From contig NZ_BMXR01000001.1 of assembly GCF_014651855.1 (NCBI RefSeq), positions 604,641 through 668,640 on the forward strand: a stretch of DNA of 64,000 nucleotides. The letters are read 5' to 3'. Numbering within the stretch: position 1 is the stretch's first letter; every line of letters starts with the position of its first letter. Below are positions 1 to 8,290 of this stretch, piece by piece. The stretch comes from Saccharospirillum salsuginis (GTDB taxonomy: Bacteria > Pseudomonadota > Gammaproteobacteria > Pseudomonadales > Natronospirillaceae). The notes beneath the pieces were generated by a model. That model was not told the DNA's origin, ran no database searches, and was given only the letters and a program-made list of their open reading frames with translations. Made by a program: the position numbers and the translations under genes.

Positions 1-123
1 GTTCACGCCGCACTGGACGTAGCCTTTGTCACGAACGGAGTCGACGGTTTCACCGGCCATGGACTGACCGGCGATCAGGCCGGAGGCCAATACAGTAGAG
101 GCAAGCAAAGTAGATGTTTTCAT
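1..123 (-). CDS. Amino-acid ABC transporter substrate-binding protein, N-terminal part
   Basis: Only the first 41 codons are present; the gene runs off the left edge. The reverse strand reads MKTSTLLASTVLASGLIAGQ, a typical Sec signal peptide ending near SMA-GE. The mature start, VDSVRDKGYVQCGVN, resembles the first strand of periplasmic polar/general L-amino-acid binding proteins (AapJ-like), which begin with a 'G.V.CGVN' element. A GGGAG ribosome-binding site lies about 8 bases upstream of the ATG at 123. The product would bind amino acids in the periplasm and deliver them to an ABC permease encoded beyond the window. The subfamily is inferred from the short N-terminus alone. Confidence 0.7.
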   Translation of the reverse strand, partial: MKTSTLLASTVLASGLIAGQSMAGETVDSVRDKGYVQCGVN

Positions 124-273
124 TGAGGTCTCCCATTACTTTGTTTTTATTGTCGCAAGGCGGTCGGCACCGCCCGGAGGGGCTCTCCGACTCCCTGCTA
201 TCCTGCGGAAATCAGACTAGCACGCTTCTCGGGGTTCCGCGAACTTGTCGTCGTACTGTGTTTAAAGAGTCTG

Positions 274-921
274 TTAATCGGCCGGTACGGGCTTACGCAA
301 CAGCGCCACGTCCCGGTCGGGAAACTCGAGCCGATCACTGCCCAGCCAACGGGCCAGCCACTGAAAAGTGTATTCGGAGTAAAAGGCGATGTGGGTGGGG
401 TCGTGAATGTATCGCCACTGCCTAAAAGCCGTCGGGTTCAGTACCCGCTGGGTCTGAATCACCAGGTAACCGCCTGGTTTCAGGTGGCGAAACAAGCGCG
501 GCAATACCGCATCCGGCCGGGCGAGGTGTTCGATCACCTCGGTCAGGGTGATGAAGTCGTAACGACGCTCCCAGACGCTTTCATCCGGGTGATAATACAG
601 GTCGTACAAGGCGGTGGGATGACCGGCGTCTTCCAGCATCATGGCCAGAGCCGGGCCCGGACCACAGCCGAAATCGAGTCCGTTCGCGTCGGGCGCCACA
701 GCCCGGACGACCGCGTCGAAGGTGCGAGACAGAAAACGGCGATAGCCCGTGTCCGTTACGTCGTTGTCATGCTTGTCGTATTCGGCTTTTTCGCGTTCGG
801 GGCTCAGATGCTGGTCCTCGGGGACGAACACCAGTCGACAGGTCCGGCAACACCAGTAGTCACGACCGGACCTGTGGTGCCAATGATCGGCCTCGGATGC
901 ACCACACAGCGGGCAGTTCAT
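274..921 (-). CDS. Class I SAM-dependent methyltransferase with N-terminal zinc-ribbon-like motif
   Basis: This 215-aa protein opens with CPLC (residues 3-6) and a second CRTC pair near residue 25, a small metal-binding knuckle seen in many Methyltransf_23-type enzymes. The SAM-binding glycine loop is LDFGCGPGPAL around residue 83. EVIEHL near residue 128 is the acidic motif IV region, followed by RHLKPGGYLVIQT. It is a soluble cytoplasmic methyltransferase whose substrate cannot be read from sequence. It is transcribed away from the hybrid kinase that follows and has no obvious operon partner in the window. The N-terminal Cys motif makes a ubiquinone- or tRNA-specific enzyme less likely than a small-molecule or sugar-modifying one, but this is inference. 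Confidence 0.75.
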   Translation of the reverse strand: MNCPLCGASEADHWHHRSGRDYWCCRTCRLVFVPEDQHLSPEREKAEYDKHDNDVTDTGYRRFLSRTFDAVVRAVAPDANGLDFGCGPGPALAMMLEDAGHPTALYDLYYHPDESVWERRYDFITLTEVIEHLARPDAVLPRLFRHLKPGGYLVIQTQRVLNPTAFRQWRYIHDPTHIAFYSEYTFQWLARWLGSDRLEFPDRDVALLRKPVPAD

Positions 922-1098
922 GTCGGCCCACCGGACCCGAAAAGGACGGGAATACAGGCGCTTGCAGCGGCCCAGCCAGTGTCAATAATTTGTTGATTGT
1001 CCGTAAACATGGTATCTGTATGCCCTGCGGCTGGCCCTGAGTGCAAACAACCGGTGAGGGCACTTGAAACGTTTCCAACCCTGGTATCCGAATTGAGC

Positions 1099-3747
1099 AT
1101 GAGAGCATTATCAAGCGTCTTCACTGGCCTGGCATCCATCCTGATGGTCTTTTGCCTGCTCCTCGCACCAGCCTGGGCCGAGACCCCTTCACCGGTATCC
1201 GAGCGATTCTGGCTCGACCTTCCCGACAGCTGGCAACCCGAACAACTGGACAGGACACAGATCACCGAGCGCTTGGCCGAAGAAGGCGTCGCCCTGAGCG
1301 GTGGCGTTTTCTGGCACCTGATGACCGTTTCGACGGATCGATTCAGCCAGTATGTCATCGATTTCCGCAATTCCTCCGTCATCGGTCAGTTCGAACACTG
1401 GGTGCTCGATGCCGACGGGAGGGTCATCGCACAACTGGAAGGTGGCATCCAGAACACCACGCCGAATCCCTACTTCCTGCGTCACGGGCGAACATTGACG
1501 CTGCCGGCGGGACAGTACCAGATCATCACACGGCTCGACAGCCCGTTCTTCCTGGCTCAACCGGAGCCGACCCTGTTCGAACCGACCCGCTACCAGCAAT
1601 CGATCAAGGTCGGCAATGCCGTGACCATGGCGGGCATGGGGATCTTTTTCGCGCTGGGCTTCTATTACATCGTGCTCGGCACCAGCCGGGGGCGCATCGG
1701 CGATCTACTCTACGCCGTTTTCATCGCTGGCAACCTGCTGTACAACAGCGCCGCGCTGCTGGTGGCCAGCGATCTGTTCGGCATTCACCAGTTCTTTTTG
1801 ATCAGCGTGCCCATCCTGTTCTCCAACACCGCGTACATTGCGTTTGTGATGGTGTTGCTGAACATCAACCGGCACACCTCCCGGATTCTGTTCTACACCG
1901 GCTGCGGCATCATATCGTTGTTCATGCTGTTCTGGATCATCGCTCTGGTGCAACCGCACTGGTCGCTTGAACTGGACCGTATCGGCGTCGGCGTCTTCGC
2001 CCTCTACGGGTTTACGGCGGGCGTGGTCAGGGTGATTCAGGGCAATCGAACAGCGCGTTTTTACCTCATCGCCAACATTGCTTTTGTCGTGCCGGCGCTG
2101 ATCTCCATACGCGCATCGACCCTGCCCATCGCCGACACGCTGTTCATCGAGCATCTCGGCCTGTTCGCGGTCGCGGTCGAGGTGATCCTGCTGTCGCTGG
2201 TGATCAGCCACCAGGTGGGTATGGTCTACCGCGAAAAGGAAGCCGGCCTTTATGCCACTCAGGAAGCCTTGCTCGCGGCCAACCACGCGCTGGAAACCAA
2301 GGAGCGTTTTCTGGCCAATGTCAGCCATGAACTGCGCACGCCACTGAACGCGATACAGGGCTCGGTGGAACTGGTGACGCAACATCCGTTGCCGTCCAAG
2401 ATCAGCCGCCACATCGAGGCGATACACGCTTCCTCGAACTTCCTGCTCTACCTGATCAACGACATTCTCGACCTGGCCAAGATGAACGCGGACCAGCTCA
2501 CTCTGGTACAGGAATCCTTCGATCTGGACGAAGCCGTCGACGATCTGAGCAGCATTTACAAGAACTCTTTCCAGCGCGACCGGGTACGATTCCTGATCGA
2601 CATCGCTCCGGATGTTCCCAACCGGCTGGTGGGCGACGAAAACCGTCTCAAGCAGGTATTGGCCAATCTGCTCAGTAATGCCTTCAAATTCACCGAGCAG
2701 GGTGACGTTCGATTGATCGTTCGCCGGCAGGACGAACATCACCTGTATTTCGAAGTCAGCGACACCGGCATCGGCATCGAAACCGACAAACTGCACACGG
2801 TATTTTCCGCCTTTACCCAGGCCGATGCCTCCATAGCCCGCAAATACGGCGGCACGGGTCTCGGGTTGCAAATCGCGTCCAAGCTGGTGCGTTTGATGGG
2901 CGGTCGACTGGAAGTCAGCAGTCGCTATGGTGAGGGCAGCCGTTTTCATTTCCAATTGCAGATGAACGGCGAGTGGCGCCTGCCGAACCTGCCTAATCGA
3001 GTGGCCGGTCTGGTCTGTGATAAAGAGGACTACGCCACCATTCTCAAACAGGACCTGGCGCGGCAGAATGTCGATGTCACCTTGATGCTGTCCAAGCATG
3101 AAGCTCTGGCGGAAGGACTGCCGAAAACACCGGAAGCCTGGCTGGTGATCGCCGATCAATACGATGAAACACTGGCTCGCGCCTTCCATTCGGGCCAGGC
3201 CGTGCACTGGCTGGTCAATCGGTTCAACCACTCCGAATACCGGCACGACCGAAATCTGGACATCGACCTGTTGCCCTACGCACGCACCCAGCTCCATCGA
3301 CTGACTCACCCGTCCGATGTGCTCTCTGAACAGGAAGATCAGAACCTGTTGCTGTCGCAATTGCGCATCGCGGCGGTCGATGACAATACCGTCAATTTGA
3401 AGGTGCTGCTGGGCATGCTGAAGCGACTGGAGGTTCAGTGTTCGGGGTACGAGCATCCCCGGGAAGCCCTGCACCGGATACAGCAGGAAATGCCCGACAT
3501 GGTGTTGATGGATGTTCAAATGCCCATCATCGACGGGTTGGAAGCGACCCGTGAATTACGACGCAACGGCTACCCGAATCCGATCATCGCGTTCACCGCC
3601 AATGCCTCGGACCATGACCTGGAGGACTGTCTGGAGGCCGGCATGGATGACGTTCTGGTCAAACCGATTCGGCTGGACGATCTGAAAACCATGCTGCTGA
3701 AATGGTCGGACAAAGTCGATTCCCGATCGGAACGAATCGTCTTGTAA
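1099..3747 (+). CDS. 7TMR-DISM hybrid sensor histidine kinase with receiver domain
   Basis: I start at the ATG at 1099 rather than the upstream ATG at 997, because residues 1-28 (MRALSSVFTGLASILMVFCL onward, cut at AWA-E) form a clean signal peptide. The 882-aa product has a periplasmic 7TMR-DISMED2-like domain (about 30-160), seven transmembrane helices (about 185-400), HisKA with phospho-acceptor His410 in SHELRTPLNAI, HATPase_c (NLLSNAFKFTEQ, DTGIGI, GGTGLGL), and a C-terminal receiver domain with Asp805 in LMDVQMP and Lys in VKPI. It therefore senses an extracytoplasmic ligand, possibly a carbohydrate, and relays phosphate within itself. No Hpt protein or output regulator is adjacent, so the downstream partner is unknown. 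All catalytic motifs are intact. Confidence 0.9.
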   Translation: MRALSSVFTGLASILMVFCLLLAPAWAETPSPVSERFWLDLPDSWQPEQLDRTQITERLAEEGVALSGGVFWHLMTVSTDRFSQYVIDFRNSSVIGQFEHWVLDADGRVIAQLEGGIQNTTPNPYFLRHGRTLTLPAGQYQIITRLDSPFFLAQPEPTLFEPTRYQQSIKVGNAVTMAGMGIFFALGFYYIVLGTSRGRIGDLLYAVFIAGNLLYNSAALLVASDLFGIHQFFLISVPILFSNTAYIAFVMVLLNINRHTSRILFYTGCGIISLFMLFWIIALVQPHWSLELDRIGVGVFALYGFTAGVVRVIQGNRTARFYLIANIAFVVPALISIRASTLPIADTLFIEHLGLFAVAVEVILLSLVISHQVGMVYREKEAGLYATQEALLAANHALETKERFLANVSHELRTPLNAIQGSVELVTQHPLPSKISRHIEAIHASSNFLLYLINDILDLAKMNADQLTLVQESFDLDEAVDDLSSIYKNSFQRDRVRFLIDIAPDVPNRLVGDENRLKQVLANLLSNAFKFTEQGDVRLIVRRQDEHHLYFEVSDTGIGIETDKLHTVFSAFTQADASIARKYGGTGLGLQIASKLVRLMGGRLEVSSRYGEGSRFHFQLQMNGEWRLPNLPNRVAGLVCDKEDYATILKQDLARQNVDVTLMLSKHEALAEGLPKTPEAWLVIADQYDETLARAFHSGQAVHWLVNRFNHSEYRHDRNLDIDLLPYARTQLHRLTHPSDVLSEQEDQNLLLSQLRIAAVDDNTVNLKVLLGMLKRLEVQCSGYEHPREALHRIQQEMPDMVLMDVQMPIIDGLEATRELRRNGYPNPIIAFTANASDHDLEDCLEAGMDDVLVKPIRLDDLKTMLLKWSDKVDSRSERIVL

Positions 3748-3762
3748 CACAAAATTCCGCGT

Positions 3763-3822
3763 GGTGCCGGGAACCCGCACCGGCGGCCGGTACTAGCTCC
3801 CTGTGGGCTCGGAATCTTGAGT
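3763..3822. repeat. Internally deleted copy of the long palindromic element (edges only)
   Basis: The segment GTGGTGCCGGGAACCCGCAC starting at 3763 matches the outer edge of the long palindromic element at 56.8 kb (reverse complement of roughly 56866-56894). It is followed by CTAG and then CTCGGAATCTTGAGT, which resembles the extreme edge CTCCGAAACTTGAGT of the 56.8-kb copy and the edge of the 60-kb copy. The conserved core and inner hairpin are absent. This looks like a deletion derivative in which both outer edges were joined. It lies directly after the hybrid kinase gene. Confidence 0.45.
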
Positions 3823-3854
3823 AAATAAAAACCACAAAAAAGGAATGCTCGCCT

Positions 3855-5015
3855 ATGACTCCAACACCCAAGTGGCCATTGCTCTGGCCGTTTCTCCTCA
3901 CCCTCATTGTCCCGCTTATCGCCGCCTGGTTCGCCTACCCCGGCACTCATCAGCCTCCCGGCATGTGGGTGTTCCCGCCGGAACAAGTGGGTGGCACACC
4001 CGGCTTCAGCCTGCTCGCCTTCATTATCATCGGTACGCTCGCACTGATCGTCACGGCGCTGATCCTGTTCCCGAAACTCTTCGGCTTCCAGGGCGCCACA
4101 CCGGCCGCGCCGACGCCAACCAAACCACTGCCCTGGTGGACCTGGGTCGGCGCGGTGTTCATGCTCGTGTTCTGGTGGATCATGTGGGCACGCCCCACCT
4201 TTGTCGGCGGTCTGGTCTATTTCGCCTTCAGCCCGATGTGGTGGGGCTTTATCGTCATGCTCGACGGCATCGTCTATCACCGCAACAACGGCAAGTCCTA
4301 CATCGCCACCAAACCGGCGATGTTCGTGTTCTGCCTGCTCATTTCCGTCGGCGGCTGGCTCTATTTCGAATACTACGACTACTTCGTCCTGGCCAACTGG
4401 TACTACCCGAACGGCCATATGAGCGAGCTACCCCACAGCCTGATCGTCATCCTGTTCCTGATCGCCTACACCACCGTCTGGCCCGCCATTTTCGAATGGT
4501 TCAGCCTGCTCAATTCCTTTCCCAAACTGGTCGCCCGTTATCAGAATGGCTGGAAACTTCCCCTGCCGGCCAACCTGCTGATTTGGGGAGGCCTGGCCAT
4601 CACAGTCGTCATGGTGTTCTGGCCACGCCCCTTCTTCTGGGCGATCTGGATCGGCCCCATGGCGGTCCTCACCGGCACCCTGCTCCGCCTCAACGTCTGG
4701 AACCCGTTTACCAGCCTGACCCAGGGCAACTGGGCACCAGGCATCCTGATCGCGGTGTCGTCGCTGTTTAACGGTTTCTTGTGGGAAATGTGGAACCACG
4801 GCAGTGAAAACCCGAGCATCGGTTACCCGACCAACCCGAACTACTGGATATACGACATTCCCTACGTCAACGTCATCCACATCTACTCGGAAATGCCGCT
4901 GCTGGGCTACTACGGCTACCTACCCTTCGGCGCCCTGGTCTGGGTCTTCTTCATCTGGATCGGCCGACTGTGCAATCGGGACACCGATATTTACCTGAAT
5001 GGCAATCCCAACTGA
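3855..5015 (+). CDS. Unknown polytopic inner-membrane protein
   Basis: This 386-aa protein is almost entirely hydrophobic and very rich in Trp, Tyr and Pro, with about nine or ten predicted transmembrane helices. No transporter or enzyme signature that I recognise is present. Conserved-looking blocks are WWGFIVMLDGIVYHRNN in the middle, and toward the C-terminus NGFLWEMWN followed by IYSEMPLLGYYGYLPFG. This WE.WN ... EMP..GY.GY.PF pattern is typical of a family of bacterial integral membrane proteins of unknown function with carotenoid-cyclase-like topology. It is a single-gene unit, preceded by the edge-only repeat and followed at once by an intrinsic terminator. No function is proposed. Confidence 0.75.
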   Translation: MTPTPKWPLLWPFLLTLIVPLIAAWFAYPGTHQPPGMWVFPPEQVGGTPGFSLLAFIIIGTLALIVTALILFPKLFGFQGATPAAPTPTKPLPWWTWVGAVFMLVFWWIMWARPTFVGGLVYFAFSPMWWGFIVMLDGIVYHRNNGKSYIATKPAMFVFCLLISVGGWLYFEYYDYFVLANWYYPNGHMSELPHSLIVILFLIAYTTVWPAIFEWFSLLNSFPKLVARYQNGWKLPLPANLLIWGGLAITVVMVFWPRPFFWAIWIGPMAVLTGTLLRLNVWNPFTSLTQGNWAPGILIAVSSLFNGFLWEMWNHGSENPSIGYPTNPNYWIYDIPYVNVIHIYSEMPLLGYYGYLPFGALVWVFFIWIGRLCNRDTDIYLNGNPN

Positions 5016-5025
5016 CCCAAATACT

Positions 5026-5048
5026 GAGCACCTGGCGGTGCTCTTTTT
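5026..5048 (+). terminator. Intrinsic terminator after the membrane-protein gene
   Basis: GAGCACC (5026-5032) and GGTGCTC (5037-5043) form a 7-bp stem with a TGGC loop, followed by a run of five T. It begins 10 bases after the stop codon of the gene ending at 5015. Confidence 0.85.
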
Positions 5049-5084
5049 GGGACTGTGGTTTGTTAGGGCATGCTGCCAAGGCAA

Positions 5085-5186
5085 GGAGGCCGGGTATTCC
5101 CCTCAGGGGTCGCCGTAAATACGTCCATGTAGGCTTGACCGCAGCGTCCTGCTGCGGACATCCCCTGAGGGGAACACCCGGCCTCC
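5085..5186. repeat. Long palindromic element, copy A
   Basis: The outer arms at 5085-5109 and 5162-5186 form a GC-rich stem of about 25 bp (GGAGGCCGGGT... paired with ...ACCCGGCCTCC). Between them lie the conserved core CGCCGTAAATACGTCCATGT at 5111-5130 continuing AGGCTTGAC, a mini-hairpin TAC-GTCCAT-GTA, and an inner hairpin CCGCAG/CTGCGG at 5139-5157. Copy A lies between the membrane-protein gene and argG, which are convergent. Six other copies in this window share the core. Confidence 0.85.
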
Positions 5187-5227
5187 TCGCCACCTCCTGA
5201 CGTGCCACTTCCGAAGTCCATAAATAC

Positions 5228-5254
5228 AAAAAAGCCAGCATTGCTGGCTTTTTT
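5228..5254. terminator. Bidirectional intrinsic terminator
   Basis: AAAAAAGCCAGC and GCTGGCTTTTTT form a perfect 12-bp stem around a 3-base loop. With the A tract on one side and the T tract on the other it can terminate transcription from both directions. It lies in the convergent interval between the membrane-protein gene and argG. Confidence 0.85.
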
Positions 5255-5301
5255 GTATGTCTGGAATACGGATGGGAATGGAGGCACCGACGCGAGTGGT
5301 C

Positions 5302-5474
5302 GGTGCCTGGGGTGCTCGTGGAGGGGTGTCCACAGCATGGACTAAAACGCCGGGAGCGTTTTAGCATGAGCGAAGCGAGCCCGAAGGGTGAATCCCATGG
5401 ATGGGATTCATATCCTGTGGCCTAGCCTACATGGACGTATCCACGGCGACCCCGGAAGGAGCGCGCCCGGCATC
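5302..5474. repeat. Long palindromic element, copy B, with expanded inner hairpin
   Basis: The reverse strand carries the family core (GGTCGCCGTGGATACGTCCA followed by TGTAGGCT; plus-strand 5420-5452). Imperfect outer arms lie at 5302-5326 and 5450-5474. At the place of the short inner hairpin there is CCACAG (5330-5335) pairing with CTGTGG (5415-5420) around an extra segment of about 80 bases. That segment holds two further hairpins: CTAAAACGC/GCGTTTTAG at 5342-5363 and GAATCCCA/TGGGATTC at 5391-5410. This is the most diverged full copy. Confidence 0.65.
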
Positions 5475-5535
5475 AACCACGAACGACTGGCACCTATGCC
5501 AATTCAACCACTCCCAGAGAAACCACAGAGTCGGC

Positions 5536-6759
5536 TTATTTGAGCGGACTACGCCCTTTACTGGCGGCAATTCTCATACGCAGGGCGTTGAGCTTGATGA
5601 AGCCCTCGGCGTCTTTCTGATCGTAGGCACCCGCATCGTCCTCGAACGTCGCGATGCTTTCATCGAACAGGGAATCGTCCGACTGACGACCGGCGACGAT
5701 AACATTGCCCTTGTAGAGTTTCAGGCGAACCTTACCGTTCACCGTCTCCTGGGACGCATCGATCATCTCCTGCAGCATCCGGCGCTCCGGGCTCCACCAG
5801 TAACCGTTGTAAATGACTTCCGCGTATTTCGGCATCAGCTCATCTTTCAGGTGGGCCACCTCGCGGTCCAGCGTGATCGACTCGATCGCACGGTGCGCCT
5901 TCAGCATGATGGTGCCCCCCGGCGTCTCATAGCAGCCGCGCGACTTCATGCCTACGTAGCGGTTCTCGACGATGTCCAGACGGCCGATACCGTTGTCGCC
6001 GCCTACCTTGTTCAGGTAGGTCAGCACCTCGGCCGGGGTCATCGGCTTGCCGTCGATGGCGACGATGTCGCCTTTCTCGTAGGTCAATTCCAGGTAAGTC
6101 GGCTGATCCGGCGCCGTTTCCGGGCTGACCGACCAGCGCCACATTTCTTCCTCGGCCTCGGCCCAGGGATCTTCCAGGATGCCGCCCTCGTAGGAAATGT
6201 GCAGCAGGTTGGCGTCCATCGAGTAGGGAGACTTCTTGCCTTTCTTGTTGAAGTCGACCGGGATGTTGTGGTCTTCGCAATAGGCCATCAACTTCTCGCG
6301 GGAGTTCAGATCCCACTCCCGCCACGGGGCGATGACCTTCACCCCCGGTTTCAGTGCGTAGGCGCCCAGTTCGAAGCGAACCTGATCGTTGCCCTTGCCG
6401 GTCGCGCCGTGGGAGATGGCATCGGCGCCGGTCTCGTTGGCGATTTCAACCAGACGCTTGGCGATCAGCGGCCGGGCGATGGAGGTGCCGAGCAGGTATT
6501 CGCCTTCGTAGATGGTGTTGGCGCGGAACATCGGGAACACATAGTCGCGCACGAACTCTTCGCGCAGATCCTCAATGTAGATTTCCTTGATCCCCAGGGC
6601 TTGCGCCTTGGCGCGCGCCGGCTCGACTTCCTCACCCTGACCGAGATCGGCCGTGAAGGTGACGACTTCGCAGTTATAGGTTTCAGAGATCCACTTGGCG
6701 ATGACCGAGGTATCCAAACCTCCGGAATAGGCCAGCACCACTTTCTTGATATCAGACAT
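5536..6759 (-). CDS. argG: Argininosuccinate synthase
   Basis: The enzyme condenses citrulline and aspartate with ATP to argininosuccinate, the penultimate step of arginine biosynthesis, in the cytoplasm. The 407-aa protein begins [20 protein letters not shown], with the PP-loop nucleotide motif SGGLDTS. Other family blocks are [14 protein letters not shown] and [21 protein letters not shown] use the ATG at 6759 rather than 6771 because it follows a GGGAG site by about 6 bases and gives the family's usual N-terminus. The length is normal. It stands alone, with the IS1111-group element upstream and the repeat/terminator interval downstream. Confidence 0.97.
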   Translation of the reverse strand: MSDIKKVVLAYSGGLDTSVIAKWISETYNCEVVTFTADLGQGEEVEPARAKAQALGIKEIYIEDLREEFVRDYVFPMFRANTIYEGEYLLGTSIARPLIAKRLVEIANETGADAISHGATGKGNDQVRFELGAYALKPGVKVIAPWREWDLNSREKLMAYCEDHNIPVDFNKKGKKSPYSMDANLLHISYEGGILEDPWAEAEEEMWRWSVSPETAPDQPTYLELTYEKGDIVAIDGKPMTPAEVLTYLNKVGGDNGIGRLDIVENRYVGMKSRGCYETPGGTIMLKAHRAIESITLDREVAHLKDELMPKYAEVIYNGYWWSPERRMLQEMIDASQETVNGKVRLKLYKGNVIVAGRQSDDSLFDESIATFEDDAGAYDQKDAEGFIKLNALRMRIAASKGRSPLK

Positions 6760-6977
6760 TGCGACTCCCAATGGTCCAGGGGCGGGTTTGGCCGGCTATT
6801 TTATGGCCTAGCCCGGTAGGGATCCAGTGAATTGGGGGAAAGAGATTGTTTCAGAGGGAAGTTGGGCCAGAATCGGTAGTAGGTCGATGAGATGGTCTCC
6901 TCCCCTCTTAATCGGCGTCGCGATGCGCCAAGATAGGGAAGGAGTAAATTCCTATCTGAGATGAGTGGGAGGAGACC

Positions 6978-8012
6978 ATGGCAAAGGTTACAACTATTGG
7001 CATTGACCTCGCAAAGAATGAGTTTGCGCTGTACGCGCTGGGTCCGAAGGGCCAGTGTGGCTGGAAGCGCAAGGTGCGCCGCAAGCAGTTGCTGAACCAG
7101 CTTTCGAAACTGACCCCTTGCACCGTCGCCATGGAGGCCTGCGGCGGATCCCACTACTGGGCCCGTCAGATACAGGCGCGGGGACATGAGGTGGTGCTGC
7201 TGCCGCCCCAGCACGTCAAGGGTTACCTTCGGGGCCAGAAAAACGACTACAACGACGCCATGGCGATTGCCGAGGCCTGCGAACACCGTCGAATCCGTCC
7301 GGTGCCGATCAAAAGCGTCGAGCAGCAGGACGTGCAGATGTTGCACAAACTGCGTCGAAGCGTGAGCAACGAACGAACCCGGATGAGCAACCGCTTGCGA
7401 GGGTTGCTGGCCGAGTATGGTGTCATCATTCCCAAGGGGATAACGGCGCTGCGCCAGGAGTTGCCCCTGGCGCTGGAAGATGCCGAGAATGGGCTGAGTG
7501 CCCGGGCTCGGGAGTTGCTGCATCGTCAGTACCAGCGCTTTCTGGACGCAGAAGAGGAGCTGGCTTGGTACGACCGGGAAGTGGAACGACTGGCTAAGGA
7601 GGACGAGGTCTGCCAGCGTCTGGACGAGCTGCCGGGGGTCGGCCCAATGGTGGCCAGCGTGCTCAAAAGCTGGATGGGCGATGGTCATCAGTTCCACCGG
7701 GGTCGGGATGCAGCCGCCGCTCTAGGGCTGGTGCCGAAGCAGAACAGTACCGGGGGCAAGGAGCTCCTGCTGGGGATCAGCAAGCGGGGCGACCCCTACG
7801 TCCGGGCTCAACTCGTTCACGGGGCACGAGCGGTGGTGTCGCGGGTTGACCGGAAAAGCGATCCGCTCAGCCGTTGGGTTCAGAGGGTTAAAGCGCAGCG
7901 GGGGTTCAACAAGGCCACGGTGGCGTTGGCAAACAAGTTGGTCCGCATGGCTTGGGTGATCATCGCCCGAGGCGAGCGGTACCGGCCGATTGAGGAGCGA
8001 CTGGCTGGATAA
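6978..8012 (+). CDS. IS110-family (IS1111 group) DEDD transposase
   Basis: The 344-aa recombinase has an N-terminal RuvC-like DEDD domain starting TTIGIDLAKNEFALYAL (first Asp in GIDLAKN), with EACGGSHYWAR and KNDYNDAMAIAEA further on. The C-terminal Transposase_20 domain contains LPGVGPMVASVL and ALGLVPKQNSTGGKELL-like blocks and the serine-bearing segment near GISKRGDPYVRAQLVHGAR. It catalyses cut-out, circular-junction formation and site-specific insertion, directed by an RNA from the element. The start ATG overlaps a copy of the terminal inverted repeat; a GGGAGGAG ribosome-binding site sits 5 bases upstream. It is full length and apparently intact. Confidence 0.95.
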   Translation: MAKVTTIGIDLAKNEFALYALGPKGQCGWKRKVRRKQLLNQLSKLTPCTVAMEACGGSHYWARQIQARGHEVVLLPPQHVKGYLRGQKNDYNDAMAIAEACEHRRIRPVPIKSVEQQDVQMLHKLRRSVSNERTRMSNRLRGLLAEYGVIIPKGITALRQELPLALEDAENGLSARARELLHRQYQRFLDAEEELAWYDREVERLAKEDEVCQRLDELPGVGPMVASVLKSWMGDGHQFHRGRDAAAALGLVPKQNSTGGKELLLGISKRGDPYVRAQLVHGARAVVSRVDRKSDPLSRWVQRVKAQRGFNKATVALANKLVRMAWVIIARGERYRPIEERLAG

Positions 8013-8127
8013 GTTGATCAGGGAGCGAGTCGAACAAGCGAGCGACATAAAGTAGACGATTAACGGAGGATAGCCTTCCCGCGGGTTGCGAGGGTCACAG
8101 CGATCGATGGCACAACAGGTCAGACCG

Positions 8128-8290
8128 GCCTGCCGAAAACCTGACTAATCCGAGGGCCCTGGAGGCCGTTAGGTCGATGAGGACGGCAGGCGCGGATCTT
8201 CCATCAAGGCCAGAGGCGACAAAGCCGCCTCGTGAAACAGGCCGGATATACGGACGTAAACCTGTCCCTGACATCGAGCACTGAGGCCTT
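8128..8290 (+). ncRNA. Candidate bridge/seek RNA of the IS1111-group element
   Basis: Downstream of the transposase, where IS1111-group elements encode their guide RNA, two hairpin-loop blocks are visible. Block 1 has outer stem GCCTGCCG (8128-8135)/CGGCAGGC (8184-8191) and a capping stem GGCC (8155-8158)/GGCC (8164-8167). Its internal loop carries CTAATCCG (8145-8152), the reverse complement of the right target half plus core, and TAGGTCG (8170-8176), identical to the left target half plus core. Block 2, enclosed by AAGGCC (8206-8211)/GGCCTT (8285-8290), carries ATATACG (8246-8252), identical to the right IS end plus core, and CATCG (8272-8276), complementary to the left IS end. The layout matches target- and donor-binding loops. 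Promoter and exact RNA ends are not determined. Confidence 0.7.

Noticed and set aside
1705-3519. 604-aa minus-strand frame opposite the hybrid kinase
   Set aside because: Composition (Gln/His/Val-rich) is typical of an antisense frame; the kinase motifs on the plus strand are complete.
5401-6819. 472-aa plus-strand frame opposite argG
   Set aside because: Shadow of argG; it starts inside palindromic copy B.
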